A model generated the notes under the pieces. That model was not told the origin of the DNA, made no database searches, and saw only the letters and a program-made list of their open reading frames with translations. This document shows, piece after piece, positions 34,314 to 43,851 of a stretch of 64,000 nucleotides of DNA; positions within the stretch are counted from its first letter, which is position 1, and each line of letters opens with the position of its first letter. The DNA is taken from the NCBI GenBank assembly GCA_028275345.1, contig JAPWUV010000001.1, positions 1 to 64,000 on the forward strand, written 5' to 3'. Position numbers and translations under genes: made by a program. Source of the stretch: a bacterium (lineage in GTDB: Bacteria > Zhuqueibacterota > Zhuqueibacteria > Oleimicrobiales > Geothermoviventaceae).

Positions 34314-35450
34314 TCAGGGGAAAGTCGAATCGCATCCGAATAGCGCACAGAAGGAGTCCACCATTTGCGAGAGGCTGTAGCGGGAACGGACGACCTCGGC
34401 GGCCTGGGCGCCCAGGCGTCGGCGCATATCCGCATCCGCTAGGAGCGAGAGGATCCCTCGGGCGAGGTCTTCACTGTCCGCTGGTTGAACGAGAATCCCC
34501 GTACGGCCATCCTCAATGAGCTCAGCGGTTCCCGGAATGCGCGTGGCAACCACCGGGAGGCCGCTAGCCATCGCCTCGAGGATCGAGTTCGAAAGCCCCT
34601 CCGAAAGGGAAGGCGAAATCGCCAGGTCAGCCTCCTGCAGGATCAAATGGACATCCTGTCTTGCGCCCAGAAAGCGCACGCGGCTTTGAACGTTGAGGGA
34701 CTCCGCTTGTTCCTCCAGTTCTCTTCGCAGCGGACCATCGCCGACGAGGAGGAGGGTGGCCGATGGATACCGCGTCACCACCTGAGCCCAGGCCTGCAAT
34801 AGGTACGATAGGCCTTTCCCCGGCACCAGACGGCCAACGTAGACCGCTGTGAGCCCGTTTGCGTCGCGATGACTCTTCCGCGCAGAGGGTTTGAACTGTG
34901 CGGTGTCGACGCCGTAGGGGACGATGCGGATGCGACCCATCGGGATACGGTTCTCGATCAGGTAGTGTCGGGTTTGGCCATTGAGGGCCACAGCGCCGTG
35001 GGCGTGCGCGTAGAAGCGGAAAAGAATGGCCTTCGGGACCCGCGTGGAGGCGCGGATGTACTGATCCTCGGAACCCATGACCGCGAAGTATGTCCTCTTG
35101 CCGAGGACGCGAGCGAGAATCGTCGCCAGTGCACCCGATAGGCTAATCCCCTGGACGTGCAGCACCCGAAAATCCCGCGCGTGGTCCAGAAGGAAACTTG
35201 CTAAACGCAGAGGCACCACGATGGAGTCCAGAAGCCTTCTTCGTGGGTAGGGGAGCCGGAAGATTGTGATCCCATCCAAGGTTTCTCTTCGGGGCAGCTC
35301 ATTGCGGGTTTGAAGCGTGACCACAGTAATGGGGATCCCTCTGCGCACAAGCTGGCCTGCCAGACGCCGGAGCTGCAACTCTGCACCCCCGATGGCCGGG
35401 TAGAAGTTCTCCGAATAGATGACTACGCCCGATCGATTTGCGCTATCCAT
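34314..35450 (-). CDS. GT4-type glycosyltransferase
   Basis: A 378-residue GT-B enzyme. It starts with the family acceptor motif (YSENFYPAIGGAELQLRRLAG) and carries the donor-side motifs VYVGRLVPGKGLSYLLQAW, VRFLGARQDVHLIL and SLSEGLSNSILEAMASGLPVVAT (EX7E with both Glu present). It should transfer a sugar within the glycan repeat. ATG 35450 has AAGGGG 6 nt upstream; the frame is open another 173 codons upstream but that part is Arg/Pro/Gly-rich shadow sequence. The 80-nt gap to the acyltransferase gene upstream and the 363-nt gap downstream make it one of the more isolated genes in the cluster. Confidence 0.87.
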   Translation of the reverse strand: MDSANRSGVVIYSENFYPAIGGAELQLRRLAGQLVRRGIPITVVTLQTRNELPRRETLDGITIFRLPYPRRRLLDSIVVPLRLASFLLDHARDFRVLHVQGISLSGALATILARVLGKRTYFAVMGSEDQYIRASTRVPKAILFRFYAHAHGAVALNGQTRHYLIENRIPMGRIRIVPYGVDTAQFKPSARKSHRDANGLTAVYVGRLVPGKGLSYLLQAWAQVVTRYPSATLLLVGDGPLRRELEEQAESLNVQSRVRFLGARQDVHLILQEADLAISPSLSEGLSNSILEAMASGLPVVATRIPGTAELIEDGRTGILVQPADSEDLARGILSLLADADMRRRLGAQAAEVVRSRYSLSQMVDSFCALFGCDSTFP

Positions 35451-35530
35451 GCTTACCCCTTCATTGGTGCGCTTCCGGCGCCGGGACCCTCCCCTGGGAT
35501 CAACGTTCTGGAAGCCTAACGCCCACTTCC

Positions 35531-36400
35531 TCACAGCAATCGGATGGCCCCCATGATCTTCCTCGCCGTCGGGACATGTGCGAATCGTGCCGCCGTCCTT
35601 ACCGCTGTACGGCTGAGGAGCAGGGGTTTCAGCCAACGGAGGAGGGGATGAAGCAGCAGAACCTGCCGCACCGGCCGCTTCTCGAATCCCAGCCCCGTCT
35701 TGAAGGAGTCCAGTGTGTCGAGGCCGAGGATCGACTCTTCCCCGTAGGAGACGCAGCTGACCTCGGGTCGCGAAAGGGCCTCCCGCGCAATGGTGTAGAC
35801 CAGCGCATCGTTGGGGTATGCGGAGCGATGGGTCAGCGCTGAGCGCAGGATCAGCAGATTGACGCAGTCTTCGAGCTGAAAGGTGACCGCAATGGCCGCC
35901 AACTCCCCTTCGACCCAGGCTCCCCACGCCCGGAGACCATCCACCTGGCCCAGGGCGGAGGCGAGGCACCTCCAGCGCCTGAGTGCCTCCGATGGCCGAA
36001 AGCGGCCCTGTCGCGACAAAGTTTCCGCATTCAGCGGCCAGCCTTTTTCCACGAAAATCCGCGCATCCTCAATGGGCTCAATCCGGCTGCGCGCAAGCCC
36101 TCTGCGGATCTTGCTACGGTGGTTCGCCGAGAGGCAACTGACGTCGTAGCCCTTTTGATCGATCAAGTAGACGAAGCTCTCGTGTCCGATCCCGGAGTCC
36201 GGAGGGGCGCAGAATCGGACTCCGACAGCTGGGCCAGACCAAAAGGCCCGATCACATTGGGAACGATCGGGCAGCGTGGGACGATGTACCGGGAAGGCCT
36301 GGTAGAATCCCATTCCTACGGAAACCCAAAGGATGTCCCCGGCACGGATCGAGCGGGTTCCCTGGAGCTCTAGAAAACGGGCGTAAGATTCCAGGGTCAT
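35531..36400 (-). CDS. FemAB/GNAT-like acyltransferase
   Basis: A 289-residue protein with the two-lobed GNAT-like pattern of FemAB-related acyltransferases: YDVSCLSANHRSKIRRGLARS is the typical lysine/arginine-rich helix, RAWGAWVEGELAAIAVTFQLED the central strand pair, and ALVYTIAREALSRPEVSCVSYGEES the late helix-strand. Such enzymes transfer amino-acyl or acyl groups; relatives occur in exosortase-linked EPS loci. ATG 36400 has AGGTG 6 nt upstream (a GTG 9 nt earlier is possible). It probably modifies a sugar amino group or a repeat-unit intermediate. Acceptor and donor are unknown. Confidence 0.68.
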   Translation of the reverse strand: MTLESYARFLELQGTRSIRAGDILWVSVGMGFYQAFPVHRPTLPDRSQCDRAFWSGPAVGVRFCAPPDSGIGHESFVYLIDQKGYDVSCLSANHRSKIRRGLARSRIEPIEDARIFVEKGWPLNAETLSRQGRFRPSEALRRWRCLASALGQVDGLRAWGAWVEGELAAIAVTFQLEDCVNLLILRSALTHRSAYPNDALVYTIAREALSRPEVSCVSYGEESILGLDTLDSFKTGLGFEKRPVRQVLLLHPLLRWLKPLLLSRTAVRTAARFAHVPTARKIMGAIRLL

Positions 36401-36558
36401 TGGCAACACCTTTTTCTCAAGGGGCGTGCTCAGGACGCGGCTCCGACCCCCGACGCCGGGGGTTGAAGGAGCTCGCAGTCGTGCAAGTCCGTCACATCTT
36501 CGTTGCCTTCGCTTGTTGGCTCGCTACGAAAGCGCAAACGACCGGGTTTCCCGCCAGC
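36401..36558. other. Short gap with a perfect 7-bp hairpin
   Basis: 158 nt between the GT4 gene (upstream in transcription) and the acyltransferase gene. ACCCCCG (36446-36452) pairs perfectly with CGGGGGT (36457-36463) across a 4-nt loop. No T tract follows on either strand, so it is not a standard terminator; it might be an RNA-stability or attenuation element. Confidence 0.35.
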
Positions 36559-37689
36559 TCATTCGGTGATCCGCAGCTCGAGCACGCGTTCGTAGAGCTT
36601 TAACCAGAGCAATCTGGTCTCGGACCAGCTGAATTTCTGGGCTCGGGCCAAGGCGCGCCGGGCCATCTCCTGAGCGCGCAACGGATCCGACAGCAGGTAC
36701 TGGACGGCATCCGCCATGCCCTGCGCGTCGCCCGGTTCCACGAGCAGGCCCGAGTGCCCGTGCTCGATGAGCTCCGGCACGCCGCCAACACGGGTTGCGA
36801 CAATCGGTAGCCCGCTCAACATGGCTTCCAGCAAGGACTGCGGCTGGTTGTCTACACGGGAGGTATGCAAGAAAATGTCGGCCTGATCGTAGAAGTCCCT
36901 GACGGACTCGTGGCGGACGAAGCCCGGAAAGAGCAAGTTGCGGAGCCCGAGCATCATTGCCTCCTGCCGGCATTCCGGGAGCAGCGGTCCGTCCCCCAAC
37001 ATCACCATCGATGCCTGAGAGTGGACTTTCTGTACGCGTGCGAAAGCGGAGATGGCCATCTGGGGGTCGCACTCGGGGTGGAAGCGCCTCACCCAGAGCA
37101 GCCTCGGCTCGAGCCGAGGCCGGGTTTTCCATCCCCAGTCGGTGGTCTGAAGGGAGTGCGGAATGGGGGTGGCTATGATCCCGAGCTCGGCGAGCCGGTT
37201 TCGTACGTATTCCGAGGCAACGACCACCGCATCCGCCCTGCGCAGGATCGGCACCGCCCACGACCGGTGTCGCCTGAGGAAATCCGGCCCCGCCGAGGTG
37301 AAATAGTTGGAGATTACCCTTTTCCGCAAGAGCCGAGCGGCGAGGATCACGGCCGCCGTGTTCGCGAAGCCATGGTACGGGGTCGTCTGGATCTGGATCA
37401 CATCATACCGCTGGCGCTGGGTCCAAAGCGACAGGAGAATATCCAACGTCTTTAGGATGAAGCGGGTTTGTCGGGTCACACGCAGCACCTGCGCCCCTTC
37501 GCGCTCCAGCAGGTCTGCCAGGAGGGCCGTCTGGGTCACATGGATGCCCCGCTCGGGATTGGGCAGGTTGGTCACCGCCATCAAGCGCAGTTGCCGGAAG
37601 TCGAATCTGCGCGAAGGTGCAGGTTGGGTTGCCGGGTGGGCAGGGCCTGAGGGGACTGGGCGCACCAGGGTTGCCATCTGGCTAGCCAC
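36559..37689 (-). CDS. GT4-type glycosyltransferase
   Basis: A 376-residue GT-B enzyme: LMAVTNLPNPERGIHVTQTALLA at the N-terminus, LLWVRRFHPECDPQMAISAFA and PGFVRHESVRDFYDQADIFLH on the donor side, then SRVDNQPQSLLEAMLSGLPIVATRVGG. In that last motif the first Glu of EX7E is replaced by Asn (VDNQP), a variation also known in other GT4 subfamilies. GTG 37689 is chosen because GGAGGA lies 7 nt upstream and it overlaps the previous gene by 8 nt; ATG 37677 would be too far from any site. It probably adds a sugar to the lipid-linked repeat. Confidence 0.85.
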   Translation of the reverse strand: MASQMATLVRPVPSGPAHPATQPAPSRRFDFRQLRLMAVTNLPNPERGIHVTQTALLADLLEREGAQVLRVTRQTRFILKTLDILLSLWTQRQRYDVIQIQTTPYHGFANTAAVILAARLLRKRVISNYFTSAGPDFLRRHRSWAVPILRRADAVVVASEYVRNRLAELGIIATPIPHSLQTTDWGWKTRPRLEPRLLWVRRFHPECDPQMAISAFARVQKVHSQASMVMLGDGPLLPECRQEAMMLGLRNLLFPGFVRHESVRDFYDQADIFLHTSRVDNQPQSLLEAMLSGLPIVATRVGGVPELIEHGHSGLLVEPGDAQGMADAVQYLLSDPLRAQEMARRALARAQKFSWSETRLLWLKLYERVLELRITE

Positions 37690-38716
37690 GGGAATTCCTC
37701 CGCACCAAGGATGCCGATGCCAGTAGCCGCTCGCCCGCGCCAGCCAGGAAACCCAGACCGTAGGAGACGTGAAGTGTGGCGAAGACAAGGGGGACAATGG
37801 GGAGCAGACTCGCACGCCCCCGTCGGGTGAGCACGGCAGTGCCAAGGACTACGTACCCTGCGTAAAGGAGGAGCGCCCCCGCAGTGATGGCTCGCGCCGG
37901 CATCCAAAAAGGCGAAAGAGCAATGCCCAGCAGCATCCCCCCTACAAACGCCGGTGGCAGGAACTGCCGCAGCTGCATCTGCTTGGGGTATCTTCGGACC
38001 ACCTCAACCTTGTATCGACCGTAGCCGAAGTACTGCCGCCACAGCGCTCGGAGGGATTCTCTGACCCAGTAGTACGCGCGGATCTCGGGAGAAAAGAAGA
38101 TCCGTCCCCCGTGGGCACGGAGCCGGTAATTGAACTCGTCGTCCTGATTCCTGATCATCGAAGGGTCAAAGTACCCCACCTTCTCGAACACGCGCCGCCG
38201 ATACAGCGGAAAAGATACGTGGTCCACGAAGCCAGGCTTGGCCAATGCTCGGGAGGCGGAGTTACCTACGCCGAAGGGCGAATTCATCACCAGAGCGATT
38301 GCCTGCCCGGTGCGACTCTCCGCCACGTTGATGAGCAGGCCGCCGACGCAGTCGGCGCCCGTCCGGTGGAGGGCCTCCACACCCTTTTCGAGGAACCGCC
38401 GGTCCAGCCAGCAATGCCCGTCGATGATCGCGATCACCTCGCCCCGCGCGCGCCGGACCCCGAGGTTCCGGGCCACTGGGGTGATGCGCTCCGGGTTGTC
38501 CAAGAGAGTGAAGCAAGAGTCGGCGGCCGCGAAGCGTCGCACAATTTCCCGCGTGGCATCCGTCGACCGACCGTCGACCACAATCACCTCGATTCGGTCG
38601 GCCGGGTAGGTCTGATCAGCTATGCTCTGCAAGCACTTCCCAATGGTCCGCTCCTCGTTGCGGGCCGGAATGACGACCGAGAGGAATGGATAGCGATCTC
38701 TGTCGACGAATTTCAT
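37682..38716 (-). CDS. Membrane-anchored GT2 glycosyltransferase
   Basis: A 344-residue GT-A enzyme. The N-terminal domain begins FLSVVIPARNEERTIGKCLQ, has VIVVDGRSTDATREIV and an acidic metal motif in AIIDGHCWLD, plus the acceptor motif RNQDDEFNYRLR. Three or four hydrophobic helices follow (~250-330: PPAFVGGMLLGIALSPF, ITAGALLLYAGYVVLGTA, LPIVPLVFATLHVSYGLGF), like ExoA-type EPS glycosyltransferases. ATG 38716 overlaps the stop of the deacetylase gene as ATGA, so the two are translationally coupled. It acts at the inner face of the inner membrane. Confidence 0.87.
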   Translation of the reverse strand: MKFVDRDRYPFLSVVIPARNEERTIGKCLQSIADQTYPADRIEVIVVDGRSTDATREIVRRFAAADSCFTLLDNPERITPVARNLGVRRARGEVIAIIDGHCWLDRRFLEKGVEALHRTGADCVGGLLINVAESRTGQAIALVMNSPFGVGNSASRALAKPGFVDHVSFPLYRRRVFEKVGYFDPSMIRNQDDEFNYRLRAHGGRIFFSPEIRAYYWVRESLRALWRQYFGYGRYKVEVVRRYPKQMQLRQFLPPAFVGGMLLGIALSPFWMPARAITAGALLLYAGYVVLGTAVLTRRGRASLLPIVPLVFATLHVSYGLGFLAGAGERLLASASLVRRNSRG

Positions 38717-39552
38717 TCCACAAGCCCCAGCGCCTGGAGGATCGCCCTTGCGGGAGCAAACGGAAAGGTGGCCAGGAGGGTCCGAAGCTTTCGCTCAAAG
38801 CTCCTCCGGCCCCAATTCTGTTGAAAGCGGAGCGGCGAGTGCCGGGAAATCGGCAGCTCGTCCATCTCCTTCGGATTCAGCTCGTAGGGATGAATGTACA
38901 GCATCGCTGGCAATCCCGACCGATTGAGCCGGCGGATTCCCCAGAGCTGAGCCGCAACCGGAAGCAGTCGAGTGTAGCCTCCACCCAGGAAGGGCAGGCG
39001 GGTCTGGCCCAGCTGCAGTACGGAAATAGGGAACTCCGCTATGGCACCTCCATCCCCGAGGCGGACGAGATGGGGTCCGGCGGGCCAGCTGGCAATACCG
39101 TACCTGCGGTGCCGGATCGGGAAGATGCTGGAATCGTAGGTGAAGCCGAGCCGATGGAGGCAATCCAGAGCCCACAATGTGGATGGCATGATCGAAAAGT
39201 CCGGAGCGCGATAACCGGATGGTGCTTTCCCCGTGATCTCGCCAATCAGTTCCCTGGCCCGGAGAGCGTCCTCCTCGAATTGTCTCGGGGATTGCCGTAA
39301 GATGGGCTCATGGGCATAGCCGTGGCTACCCACTTCGTGGCCTCTCCGATCGATCTCCCGTACAAGCTCGGGGAAAAGCTGCGCAACCATCCCTTGCACG
39401 AAGAAAGTGGCCCTGACTCCGAAGCAATCCAAGAGATCGAGGAGCCGCAGCGTATTGGTCACCACCCTCGGGCCAACTTGCGCATCCCGATCGTAGGTCG
39501 ATTGGACCCAGTCCTCCACGTCCACCGTGAGGGCGTTCAAGACGGGCTTCAT
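38713..39552 (-). CDS. Polysaccharide deacetylase (NodB fold, EPS-locus subfamily)
   Basis: 279 residues without signal peptide. NodB motifs are in order: the catalytic Asp motif LTVDVEDW, the metal His pair HEVGSHGYAHE, GYRAPDFS and a late LYIHPYELNP. The last motif and the short C-terminal extension fit the DUF3473-type subfamily typical of exosortase-linked EPS clusters. It should remove N-acetyl groups from the glycan or an intermediate. AGGAG lies 7 nt before ATG 39552; the frame is open for 125 more codons upstream, but that sequence is Arg/Pro-rich shadow of the ligase gene. Coupled to the GT2 gene downstream by an ATGA overlap. Confidence 0.88.
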   Translation of the reverse strand: MKPVLNALTVDVEDWVQSTYDRDAQVGPRVVTNTLRLLDLLDCFGVRATFFVQGMVAQLFPELVREIDRRGHEVGSHGYAHEPILRQSPRQFEEDALRARELIGEITGKAPSGYRAPDFSIMPSTLWALDCLHRLGFTYDSSIFPIRHRRYGIASWPAGPHLVRLGDGGAIAEFPISVLQLGQTRLPFLGGGYTRLLPVAAQLWGIRRLNRSGLPAMLYIHPYELNPKEMDELPISRHSPLRFQQNWGRRSFERKLRTLLATFPFAPARAILQALGLVE

Positions 39553-39596
39553 CGAAAACTCCTGGCAAGCCGTCGACACAGTCTCTTGCTCCTCGC

Positions 39597-41006
39597 TCAA
39601 CTCGGAGGCGATGCCGCAAATGGGACGGAAGGAGCCGCGCCTTCGTGAACGACCGGCCCTTGTCCCTGCGCGACGACGATGTACGGCCAATGGCTCGCCT
39701 TCATGGCCAGCACCAGTCCGAGGATCACGTAGAAGACCGGATCGAGAAGGATCGGCGTGGTGATCCCGCACAGCATGAACATTAGCAGGGAAAGCTGCAG
39801 GGCGAAGAGCCTGCTGTCGGCGATGGAGAGACTGGCGAGTTCCCGTCGAGCACGGTGGAGATCCAACAACGAAGTTCCCAGCAACAAGAGGAAAAGGAGG
39901 AGGGCTACGATGCCCGTTTCGGCCCACAATTCCAGGTAGATGTTGTGCGGACTTCCGCTTTCCGTCGTGACGCGGAGTGGGTAGAACCGGTTGACGAGGT
40001 GCTGATAGCCGCCGTAACCGACCCCGAGGAGGGGGGAGGCTTGGATCATCTTCACGGCCGCAGCGTACAGAAAGACCCTATTCTCGCCTTCCCGGTCCGT
40101 GGTGATTGTGGCCATCCTTTCCCAGTACTGGTGAGGGGCCAGAAGGAGGACGGCCAGCACGACAGCTACCACGGCCAAGGCTTTCCCCCATCCCCGGCGG
40201 TAGAAGAGTACTCCGAGGATCACGAGGCCAGAGGCAAGGAATCCGGTGCGGGAGTAAGTGAGAACCACATTCAGGAAAAGCAGGGGAGTCATGACCAAGG
40301 AGAGTGTCTTCCAAGCGCTGATCCCTGGGGTTGTGAAATACGAGAAGAGGATGGGGAAAACCATCACCAGTTCGGTGGCAAGATTATCCGTGTGCACGCC
40401 GGGGGCATTGGCGCGGTTCAGGTCCGGGGCGGCGACCCAGGGTGGCAGTTCGCGGAAGCGCCAGCCCGTCCCCGTGACGGCCATTTTCCCGAGGCTGAGG
40501 CCGATCAGCACCAAGGTGCTCACGAGCACCAATTTGAACATCTTCTCCTGGTCCTCCTGAGTAGCCGCCAGCTGCGTGACGGCCATGACGGTGAACCATC
40601 GCACAAGCAGATCCTTGATGACTAGCCTCCCGTTGAGGTCCACCGTGTCCGGGGCGATGAAGAACGAGGAAAGGCAGGCCAGGAGCACGTACGCATTGAA
40701 AAGAATCGTCTGGGGCCAGGCTACTCGCAACGGAGAGCCAGAGGTGATCCAATGGAGCAGGATGCCGCCCGCCAGGAGCATCTCCAATCCCAGGCTCACG
40801 GAGATCGGCCCAGTCTCCGGCAAAAGATAGTCCAGGCGGGTGAGCTGGAGGAAGACGAAGGCGCCGAGCAACACGATAGGCTGTCTGAGAGCTACCCAGA
40901 CCACGAGCGCCGCAAGACAGAGAAACGCTGCTCCCGCTTCCAGAGCAGGAAGCGAAGGGATCCGCAAACCGAGTGACGTTATCAATTGATGGCCGAAGAG
41001 TGTCAT
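39597..41006 (-). CDS. O-antigen ligase / Wzy-type polymerase
   Basis: A 469-residue integral membrane protein with about 11-12 hydrophobic helices (FLCLAALVVWVALRQPIVLLGAF onward). It has the large periplasmic-loop signature of the Wzy_C superfamily, SPHNIYLELWAETGIVALLL, preceded by ASPLLGVGYGGYQHLVNRF. Members polymerise or ligate lipid-linked glycans at the periplasmic face. ATG 41006 overlaps the preceding gene's stop as ATGA. The gene order flippase - glycosyltransferase - Wzy - deacetylase supports a Wzx/Wzy-dependent route, with this protein as the polymerase. Confidence 0.88.
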   Translation of the reverse strand: MTLFGHQLITSLGLRIPSLPALEAGAAFLCLAALVVWVALRQPIVLLGAFVFLQLTRLDYLLPETGPISVSLGLEMLLAGGILLHWITSGSPLRVAWPQTILFNAYVLLACLSSFFIAPDTVDLNGRLVIKDLLVRWFTVMAVTQLAATQEDQEKMFKLVLVSTLVLIGLSLGKMAVTGTGWRFRELPPWVAAPDLNRANAPGVHTDNLATELVMVFPILFSYFTTPGISAWKTLSLVMTPLLFLNVVLTYSRTGFLASGLVILGVLFYRRGWGKALAVVAVVLAVLLLAPHQYWERMATITTDREGENRVFLYAAAVKMIQASPLLGVGYGGYQHLVNRFYPLRVTTESGSPHNIYLELWAETGIVALLLFLLLLGTSLLDLHRARRELASLSIADSRLFALQLSLLMFMLCGITTPILLDPVFYVILGLVLAMKASHWPYIVVAQGQGPVVHEGAAPSVPFAASPPS

Positions 41007-42364
41007 GCTTTTCCATCCAGCTGATCGAGGAAAGAGGCCAGGAGCTCGGCCTGCTCGTCGGCACGGAAGCGTCGGACGAAGAGCTGATTCTCCTTCGCCT
41101 GCAAGCTCCCTGTCTGCCACTGGCAGTAGAGCCTCCAGATGGCCTCCGCCACTGAGACGCGATCGTTCTCCGGAATGCAATGCCCAAGTCCGGATCGTTC
41201 CACAAGCTCGCAGGCGTCCCCTGGGGGACTCACCAGCAGGATCGGTTTGCCCGCGGCCACGTACTCGTAGAGTTTGGACGGGACGCAACTCCGGCCCTGC
41301 TCACCGGAATAGTTAGTGCAAACCAAAACATCCGCCTTGCCAAGCTCCCGAATGGCCTGATGGTGCGGGACAGGCTGAGCCATGTCCACCAGGCCAGGAT
41401 CGAGGCCTGCCAGGTAACTTGCCCACGCCTTCGCTTGGTCGCTCAGCTCACCTACAAGTCGCAGCCGGATCCTGGCGGCGAGTTCCGGATGCCGAGCAAT
41501 CGCCTCCTCGAAACCCCGGAACAAGGTGTCCCCGAACACGCTGTAGTAATAGCCGACGTGAAGGAAGGTCATCCGCGGTCCCCTCGGTCCTGTGTCCCGG
41601 TGCTCGCGAAAGTCCTCCGGATCGTACCCGTTGGGAAGCACGACCACCTTTCCAGCGGGGAGTTCTGGATACCTGGCCTGAAGTTGTGTTCGGTTTCCCG
41701 CCGTATTGGCGAGGATCAGGTCAGCATGCTCGACTACCCAACGCTCCATTCTGGCTTCCATCGCATCCAGTAGGCGGGAGCGTGCTTTGCCCTCCAGACG
41801 TACGGCGTTGTCGTACCAAGGATCCCGAAAGTCAGCGACCCAGGCTAGACCCTCGGGACTCAGGAGCTTGAGTGCCAGGCCTACCAGGTGCGTCGAATGC
41901 GGCGGCGAGGTCGTAAGGATGAGCCTCGCTCGGTGGCTCTTCAGTGCCCGCCGCGCAGCGAGAACGGCGCCCGGTACCCACTCCACGGCGTGGTCCGGCA
42001 CGAAGAGGTGCGCAAGTAGGATCTCTCCCGGGCCGAAGCGCCGCTCGGCAGCTTTCCTGGAGAGCGGCGCCGGACCACGGGTTGTTTCGGCTTGCGCCTG
42101 TGGTCGGCGGAAACGCGAGAGGGCATCCAGTCCCGCTGCGAGCCGAGCGTAGGCCCCGATTGCTGGTACACGATGGACTATCGAGTCTGGCCTGACCTTG
42201 GCCATCAGCTCCGGGTCGACGCTGCCTCGCGCATTCGAGCAGGCGACGAACACGGGGTGCCATCCCGCTTGGGGCAGGTACCGACCCCATCGTAGCATCC
42301 GCAGCGAACCCGGACTGAGGACCGGGGCGAAGTGATAGGTGATGATGACGAGCGATCGCTTCAT
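41003..42364 (-). CDS. GT4-like glycosyltransferase
   Basis: 453 residues. The start VIITYHFAPVLSPGSLRMLRW matches the WbuB-like branch of GT4. The donor half has FLHVGYYYSVFGDTLFRGF and CVPSKLYEYVAAGKPILLVSPPGD in place of the usual EX7E segment. RLILTTSPPHSTHLVGLALKL and WVADFRDPWYDN are conserved in this branch. It probably adds an internal sugar of the repeat unit. ATG 42364 overlaps the flippase stop as ATGA and its own stop overlaps the ligase start in the same way, so three genes are coupled in a row. Confidence 0.85.
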   Translation of the reverse strand: MKRSLVIITYHFAPVLSPGSLRMLRWGRYLPQAGWHPVFVACSNARGSVDPELMAKVRPDSIVHRVPAIGAYARLAAGLDALSRFRRPQAQAETTRGPAPLSRKAAERRFGPGEILLAHLFVPDHAVEWVPGAVLAARRALKSHRARLILTTSPPHSTHLVGLALKLLSPEGLAWVADFRDPWYDNAVRLEGKARSRLLDAMEARMERWVVEHADLILANTAGNRTQLQARYPELPAGKVVVLPNGYDPEDFREHRDTGPRGPRMTFLHVGYYYSVFGDTLFRGFEEAIARHPELAARIRLRLVGELSDQAKAWASYLAGLDPGLVDMAQPVPHHQAIRELGKADVLVCTNYSGEQGRSCVPSKLYEYVAAGKPILLVSPPGDACELVERSGLGHCIPENDRVSVAEAIWRLYCQWQTGSLQAKENQLFVRRFRADEQAELLASFLDQLDGKA

Positions 42365-43851
42365 GCCCTGTGCCCCAACCCGACGAGAATCCGGCGCGCC
42401 GACTGCCGCGCCCCCTGCTGTAGCCAGCGGGAGGCATCCGGCCCCACGAACCCGCTGGCGAACAGGATGGCCAAAAAGAGCAGGCAGAGACCGACATCCA
42501 AGGCCACCTCGTAGATCAGGCCCGGAGTAGGCATGCTCACGCGAATCACCACCGGCGTCGCCAAGGCCAGCAGGGCCCGGGCGATCTTGCCCCAGTCGTA
42601 CTCCACGCGGTAGAATCGCTGGCTGATCAGGAAGTGGGCCACCACCATCACGCCGAAGGAAATGGCTGTGGCAGCCGCCGCTCCCATCATTCCGTACCGG
42701 GGGACCATCCACCAGTCAAGGAGGAGGTTGAGTGCCGCGGCGGGCATGGTGACCAGAGACGTGAATTCGGATCGGCCGGAAACGTTGACGCCCACTGAAG
42801 CGCAGAGATTAAGCACGTTGAGAAAGACGGCCGCCACGAGCAAGGGAACCACTCGGTAGCTGGGATAGAAGGCGGGTGTGGCCATGATGCGAATCGCAGG
42901 ACCTGAGAAGAGGCCGATGGCCAGCGCGAGGAAGGCGCCGGCCGCGAAGATGTAGGCCACGATGCGCCCCAGCTCCCGGCTGCCGCCCGGTTGCTTGGCC
43001 AACGGGTAGTAGATCGCTGGCCAATTCTGCTCTAGCGGGGTGCGAAAAGCAAACTGAAGGATCAAGGCGAAGCGCATCCCCAGCGAGTAGAGCCCCACCT
43101 CCGTGGAACTGGCAAAGTGCTGCAAGAAGTAGCGGTCCGCTCCCGTGAGGATCCACATGGTCAGAAACGTGGGGATGAACGGCGCACCAAATCGGAGCAT
43201 GCTGCGCAGATGCCTCGGCGAGAACGCCAACCGGAAGTGATCCCTCAAAAAGATCACGCTACCAGCAAAGAGGACTGCGGAGCTGATGATGCCACTGATC
43301 AGCACCCCCCGCAGACCCGTGTTCAGCACCGCGAGGAAGAAGATATTCAGCACCAACCCCGTCACGAAGCTTGCCAGCTGGATAGCGGTGAAGGCGACGG
43401 AACGGAGTTCGGCTCGGTAAACGCGGAGTACGATGGACGCATTCAGCTGCAGGAGACCGGCCACAAAGATCAGACGGAACCACGGAGCAAACGCGGGCGA
43501 ACCCGCAGCCAGGCGAGAGATCCCTGGGCTGAACACGCAAGCGATGGAAAGGACCATTCCGGACAAAAGCGCCACAAACCAGAACGCGGTGGCGAAGGCG
43601 ATCTTCTGCTCTTCCTGCGAGTCGGCTTCATACAGGAGGGTGCGCATCAGCCCAGTCCCTGCTCCGAAATGGCAGAAGATCAGGATGACTTCCAGCGTGA
43701 CGTTGAGGATCTCCAGCACCCCGTAGTCGGAAGGAGCCAGAAAGCGGGTGTACACCGGGATCAAGAAAAACCCGATGGCCCTCTGCAGGAAATTGCCGAA
43801 GGCATAGACGGCGGAATGCTTGGCAAGCTCTGGCAACCCGCGCTGACTCAT
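42361..43851 (-). CDS. Wzx-type oligosaccharide flippase (MVF/polysaccharide transporter superfamily)
   Basis: A 496-residue membrane protein with about 12-14 helices and the superfamily start SAVYAFGNFLQRAIGFFLIPVYTRFL followed by PSDYGVLEILNVT. Mid-protein GADRYFLQHFASSTEVGLYSLGMRF is the usual conserved loop. It should flip the undecaprenyl-linked repeat unit from the cytoplasmic to the periplasmic leaflet. ATG 43851 overlaps the asparagine-synthase-like gene's stop as ATGA. Together with the Wzy-type protein at 39597 it defines the export route. Confidence 0.9.
   Translation of the reverse strand: MSQRGLPELAKHSAVYAFGNFLQRAIGFFLIPVYTRFLAPSDYGVLEILNVTLEVILIFCHFGAGTGLMRTLLYEADSQEEQKIAFATAFWFVALLSGMVLSIACVFSPGISRLAAGSPAFAPWFRLIFVAGLLQLNASIVLRVYRAELRSVAFTAIQLASFVTGLVLNIFFLAVLNTGLRGVLISGIISSAVLFAGSVIFLRDHFRLAFSPRHLRSMLRFGAPFIPTFLTMWILTGADRYFLQHFASSTEVGLYSLGMRFALILQFAFRTPLEQNWPAIYYPLAKQPGGSRELGRIVAYIFAAGAFLALAIGLFSGPAIRIMATPAFYPSYRVVPLLVAAVFLNVLNLCASVGVNVSGRSEFTSLVTMPAAALNLLLDWWMVPRYGMMGAAAATAISFGVMVVAHFLISQRFYRVEYDWGKIARALLALATPVVIRVSMPTPGLIYEVALDVGLCLLFLAILFASGFVGPDASRWLQQGARQSARRILVGLGHRA

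Noticed and set aside
35451-35969. N-terminal extension of the GT4 gene by 173 codons
   Set aside because: The added text is the antisense shadow of the acyltransferase gene, and ATG 35450 has its own ribosome-binding site and the family start motif.
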